Assembly: GCA_002421565.1 (NCBI GenBank) | Contig: DIKC01000125.1 | Span: 1 to 6,064, forward strand | DNA from: Desulfobulbaceae bacterium UBA5628 | Lineage (GTDB): Bacteria > Desulfobacterota > Desulfobulbia > Desulfobulbales > Desulfurivibrionaceae | Length of the DNA: 6,064 nt | Direction of reading: 5' to 3' | Shown here: one piece after another, positions 3,971 through 6,064 of the stretch | Numbering within the stretch: position 1 is the first letter of the stretch | Layout: every line of letters begins with the position of its first letter | Program-made: the position numbers and the translations under genes | Notes under the pieces: model-generated | Told to the model about the DNA's origin: nothing | Seen by the model: the letters and a program-made list of their open reading frames with translations, nothing else | Database searches by the model: none

Positions 3971-5448
3971 GGCCGCCGCCGCAGTTTGGAGGGGAGAATC
4001 CCCAATTGTTCCCGGTACTTGGCCACCGTCCGGCGGGCCAACTGGATGTTTTCCTTCTCGAAAATCTCGGCGATGGTGTTGTCGCTCAGGGGTTTTTTCT
4101 GGTCTTCGTGCTGGATGATGCTTTTGATCCGCTGCTTGATGCTCTCCGAGGCCAGGGCATCGCCGCCGTGGGTGGCGATCGAGGAGTTGAAAAAATATTT
4201 CAATTCAAAGATGCCTTGGGGGGTGTGGACGTACTTGTTGCTGGTCACCCGGCTGATCGTGGATTCGTGCATCCCCACGTCCTCGGCCACGTCCCGCAGC
4301 ACCAGGGGTTTAAGGAAAGCGATTCCCTGCTCGAAAAACTCCCGCTGGAATTTCAAGATGCTCTCCACCACCCGGTAGATGGTGCGCTGCCGCTGCTGAA
4401 TCGACTTGATCAGCCACATGGCCGAGCGCAGTTTGTCCTGGACGTAGTTTTTGGTTTCGCCGGGGGCGGTGGACTCCTTGCCGAGGATGTCGCGGTAATA
4501 GCCGCTGACCCGCAGGCGGGGCAGGCCGTCGTCGTTGAGCATGATCACGTATTCGTCGCCCAGCTTGTAAACATAGACGTCCGGGGTGATGTACTGGGGT
4601 TCTTCGTCGGAATAGACCCGGCCGGGCCGGGGATCGAGGCTGGTGATCACCTCCACCGCCGCGTTGACCTCGGTTGCGGAGGCGGCGGTGGCCTTGATCA
4701 GGGCCGGGTAATTCCTGGTTTCCAGCAATTTGAGATGATCGGCCACGATCCGGGCGGCCAGGGAGTCGGCCAAACCCAGGCGGGCCAGTTGCAGGAGCAG
4801 GCATTCCCGCAGATCGCGGGCCGCCACCCCCGGCGGGTCCATTTCCTGGATGGTCGCGATCATCCGTGCGGCCAGTTCCGGGGGGCAGTTGGTCTGCTCC
4901 GCGATCTCCTCGGGCCCGACCATCAAAAAGCCGTTACGGTCCAGATTGCCGATGATGAAACGGCCCACCTCCCGTTCCTGGTCGTTGACCCGGGAAAGAT
5001 CGAGCTGCCAGCGAAGATGGGATTCCAGGCTGGGCTTGGCGGTGAGAATATCGAGCCGGGACGGTAAATCGTCGTCATCCCGGCCCCGCACCCCGCCGCC
5101 GCCCTCGCCGCCGGGGCCGGTATCGTATTCGTTTAAATAATTTTCCCAGTCGATTTCCCCCAAGGAGGCGGTGGGTTCCATCTCCACCTCGGCGGTCTGC
5201 TCCGATTCGGGCTTGGCGAATTCTTCGGCCGCGGCCGGGGAGGCGAGTTCATCCGGGGTAGAGGCCGGTTCACCGTCGCTCTCCAGCCCCACCACCTCTT
5301 CCAGCAGAGGATTGAGTTCCATTTCCTGCTGGATGGTTTCAGCCAGTTCCAGGCGGGAGAGCTGCAACAATTTGATCGCCTGCTGCAACTGGGGGGTCAT
5401 CACCAGTTGCTGGCTCAGTTTCAGGCTTTGTTTCAGCTCCAGGGCCAT
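3967..5448 (-). CDS. rpoN: RNA polymerase sigma-54 factor
   Basis: A 493-residue sigma-54, full length for the family. Region I (residues 1-50, LKQSLKLSQQLVMTPQLQQAIKLLQLSRLEL and on to the NPLLEE end) is the Gln/Leu-rich segment that contacts bacterial enhancer-binding proteins. Region II (about 51-128) is acidic with a GPGGEGGGG stretch. The core-binding domain covers roughly 130-330 (for example PPGVAARDLRECL and LDPRPGR). A helix-turn-helix lies at 384-403 (LRDVAEDVGMHESTISRVTS), and the RpoN box ARRTVAKYRE (471-480), which reads the -24 element, is intact. It directs transcription from -24/-12 promoters with ATP-driven activators, commonly for nitrogen, motility and envelope functions. 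The ATG is preceded by AGGA overlapping the lptB stop, only 6 bases after it. It is co-transcribed with lptB and the rapZ-like gene. Confidence 0.97.
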   Translation of the reverse strand: MALELKQSLKLSQQLVMTPQLQQAIKLLQLSRLELAETIQQEMELNPLLEEVVGLESDGEPASTPDELASPAAAEEFAKPESEQTAEVEMEPTASLGEIDWENYLNEYDTGPGGEGGGGVRGRDDDDLPSRLDILTAKPSLESHLRWQLDLSRVNDQEREVGRFIIGNLDRNGFLMVGPEEIAEQTNCPPELAARMIATIQEMDPPGVAARDLRECLLLQLARLGLADSLAARIVADHLKLLETRNYPALIKATAASATEVNAAVEVITSLDPRPGRVYSDEEPQYITPDVYVYKLGDEYVIMLNDDGLPRLRVSGYYRDILGKESTAPGETKNYVQDKLRSAMWLIKSIQQRQRTIYRVVESILKFQREFFEQGIAFLKPLVLRDVAEDVGMHESTISRVTSNKYVHTPQGIFELKYFFNSSIATHGGDALASESIKQRIKSIIQHEDQKKPLSDNTIAEIFEKENIQLARRTVAKYREQLGILPSKLRRRP

Positions 5449-5454
5449 GATTTC

Positions 5455-6064
5455 CTAAAGGGTAAAATTTTCGCCCAGATACATGGAGCGGGCCTCGGGG
5501 CAGCGGACGATCTCGTCGGCGCTGCCGCTGGTGAGGATTTTGCCGTTACTCACGATATAGGCCCGGTCGCAGACGGTCAGGGTTTCCCGCACGTTGTGGT
5601 CGGAGATCAGCACCCCCAGACCGCGTTTCTTCAAGTCGCGGATGATCTGCTGGAGATCGGCCACCGATAGGGGGTCGATCCCGGCAAAGGGCTCGTCGAG
5701 AAGGATAAAGCGGGGATTCATCGCCAAGGCCCGCATGATCTCCACCCGCCGCCGTTCGCCGCCGGAAAGGGAGTGGGCCGGATTGTCGATCAGATAGCCG
5801 AGCTTGAGTTCTTCCAGCAGACCTTCGATCCGCTGGCGGATTTCCTCCTTGGGCAGGCCCAGGGGTTCCAGGACGATGCGGATGTTTTCCTCCACCGTCA
5901 GTTTCTTGAAGACCGACGATTCCTGCGGCAGATAGGACAAGCCCTTGCGGGCCCGTTGATGGATGGCCAGGCGGGTGATCTCTTCGTTGTCCAGCAGCAC
6001 CCGGCCGGAATCGGGGCGGATGAAGCCGGCAATGGCGTAAAAGGTGGTGGTCTTGCCCGCGCCG
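5455..6064 (-). CDS. lptB: LPS export ABC transporter ATP-binding protein LptB (5' end cut by window)
   Basis: The frame is open to the window edge and about 202 C-terminal residues are present; a full protein has about 240, so the first ~38 are missing. Translation from 6063 begins GAGKTTTFYAIAGFIRPDSG, the end of the Walker A motif. Then come the Q-loop YLPQESSVF (near 5935), signature LSGGERRRVEIMRAL (from 5769), Walker B FILLDEPFAGIDP (from 5709) and the switch histidine in ISDHNVRETL (near 5598). The ERRRVEI signature variant, PFAGIDP and DHNVRETL are characteristic of LptB, the cytoplasmic ATPase that with LptFG extracts lipopolysaccharide from the inner membrane. The GTG at 6000 is internal and not the start. 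It lies upstream of rpoN with a 6-base gap, the widely conserved lptB-rpoN arrangement. Confidence 0.96.
   Translation of the reverse strand, partial: GAGKTTTFYAIAGFIRPDSGRVLLDNEEITRLAIHQRARKGLSYLPQESSVFKKLTVEENIRIVLEPLGLPKEEIRQRIEGLLEELKLGYLIDNPAHSLSGGERRRVEIMRALAMNPRFILLDEPFAGIDPLSVADLQQIIRDLKKRGLGVLISDHNVRETLTVCDRAYIVSNGKILTSGSADEIVRCPEARSMYLGENFTL

Noticed and set aside
3590..4378. A 262-codon plus-strand open frame across the rapZ-like/rpoN junction
   Set aside because: It lies opposite two motif-supported genes and has no domain or RBS of its own.
4006..5067. A 353-codon plus-strand open frame antisense to rpoN
   Set aside because: It is composed of low-information Gly/Val/Asp/His-rich sequence and is the mirror of an unmistakable sigma-54 gene.
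1..6064. Sigma-54 (-24/-12) promoters, which might be expected beside rpoN
   Set aside because: I looked for TGGCAC-N5-TTGC patterns on both strands by eye. Near matches (for example TGGCACGG inside brnT near 1245-1255) lack the -12 TTGC at correct spacing.

Overview
The window reads as chromosomal DNA of a GC-rich, Gram-negative bacterium. LptB (lipopolysaccharide export), a signal-peptide outer-membrane beta-barrel and a sigma-54 factor all imply a double membrane. The gene mix (lptB-rpoN, a short RapZ-like protein, a deltaproteobacterial-style porin, BrnT and ParD-like/RelE modules) fits Desulfobacterota (former Deltaproteobacteria). That assignment is inferred from family resemblance and was not tested by any search.

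Layout from left to right. Positions 1-80 may hold the last codons of an upstream plus-strand gene. Positions 99-668 encode a histidine phosphatase, the only complete plus-strand gene. Everything else is on the minus strand. At 661-714, overlapping the phosphatase 3' end, is a tiny remnant that looks like the start of a DUF2283 gene with its ribosome-binding site intact. A BrnT-type toxin and a putative antitoxin (786-1266) follow, with their own promoter and a palindrome at the predicted transcription start. This module lies between two imperfect ~52-base direct repeats (726-777 and 1383-1434). The right-hand repeat forms one arm of a strong intrinsic terminator for the next gene, a 417-residue porin (1455-2708). 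The porin has its own promoter (2863-2890), an AT-rich upstream tract and a long leader with a hairpin near its 5' end. A second toxin-antitoxin pair (ParD-like antitoxin, then RelE/ParE-like toxin, 2967-3466) lies upstream of the porin.

From 3569 to the right edge is a compact minus-strand operon read lptB -> rpoN -> rapZ-like: 6 bases between the first two genes and a 4-base ATGA overlap between the last two. LptB is the ATPase of the LPS exporter, RpoN is sigma-54, and the last protein is only the C-terminal (RNA/metabolite-sensing) half of RapZ with no P-loop kinase-like domain. The operon appears to end in an A/T-rich hairpin at 3541-3575.

The region therefore joins a conserved envelope/sigma-54 operon to an accessory stretch (two toxin-antitoxin modules around a porin, a gene remnant and dispersed repeats) with signs of past rearrangement between 661 and 1440. 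I found no RNA genes, CRISPR arrays or intact transposase. Every intergenic stretch is under 300 bases, and their contents are itemised below.
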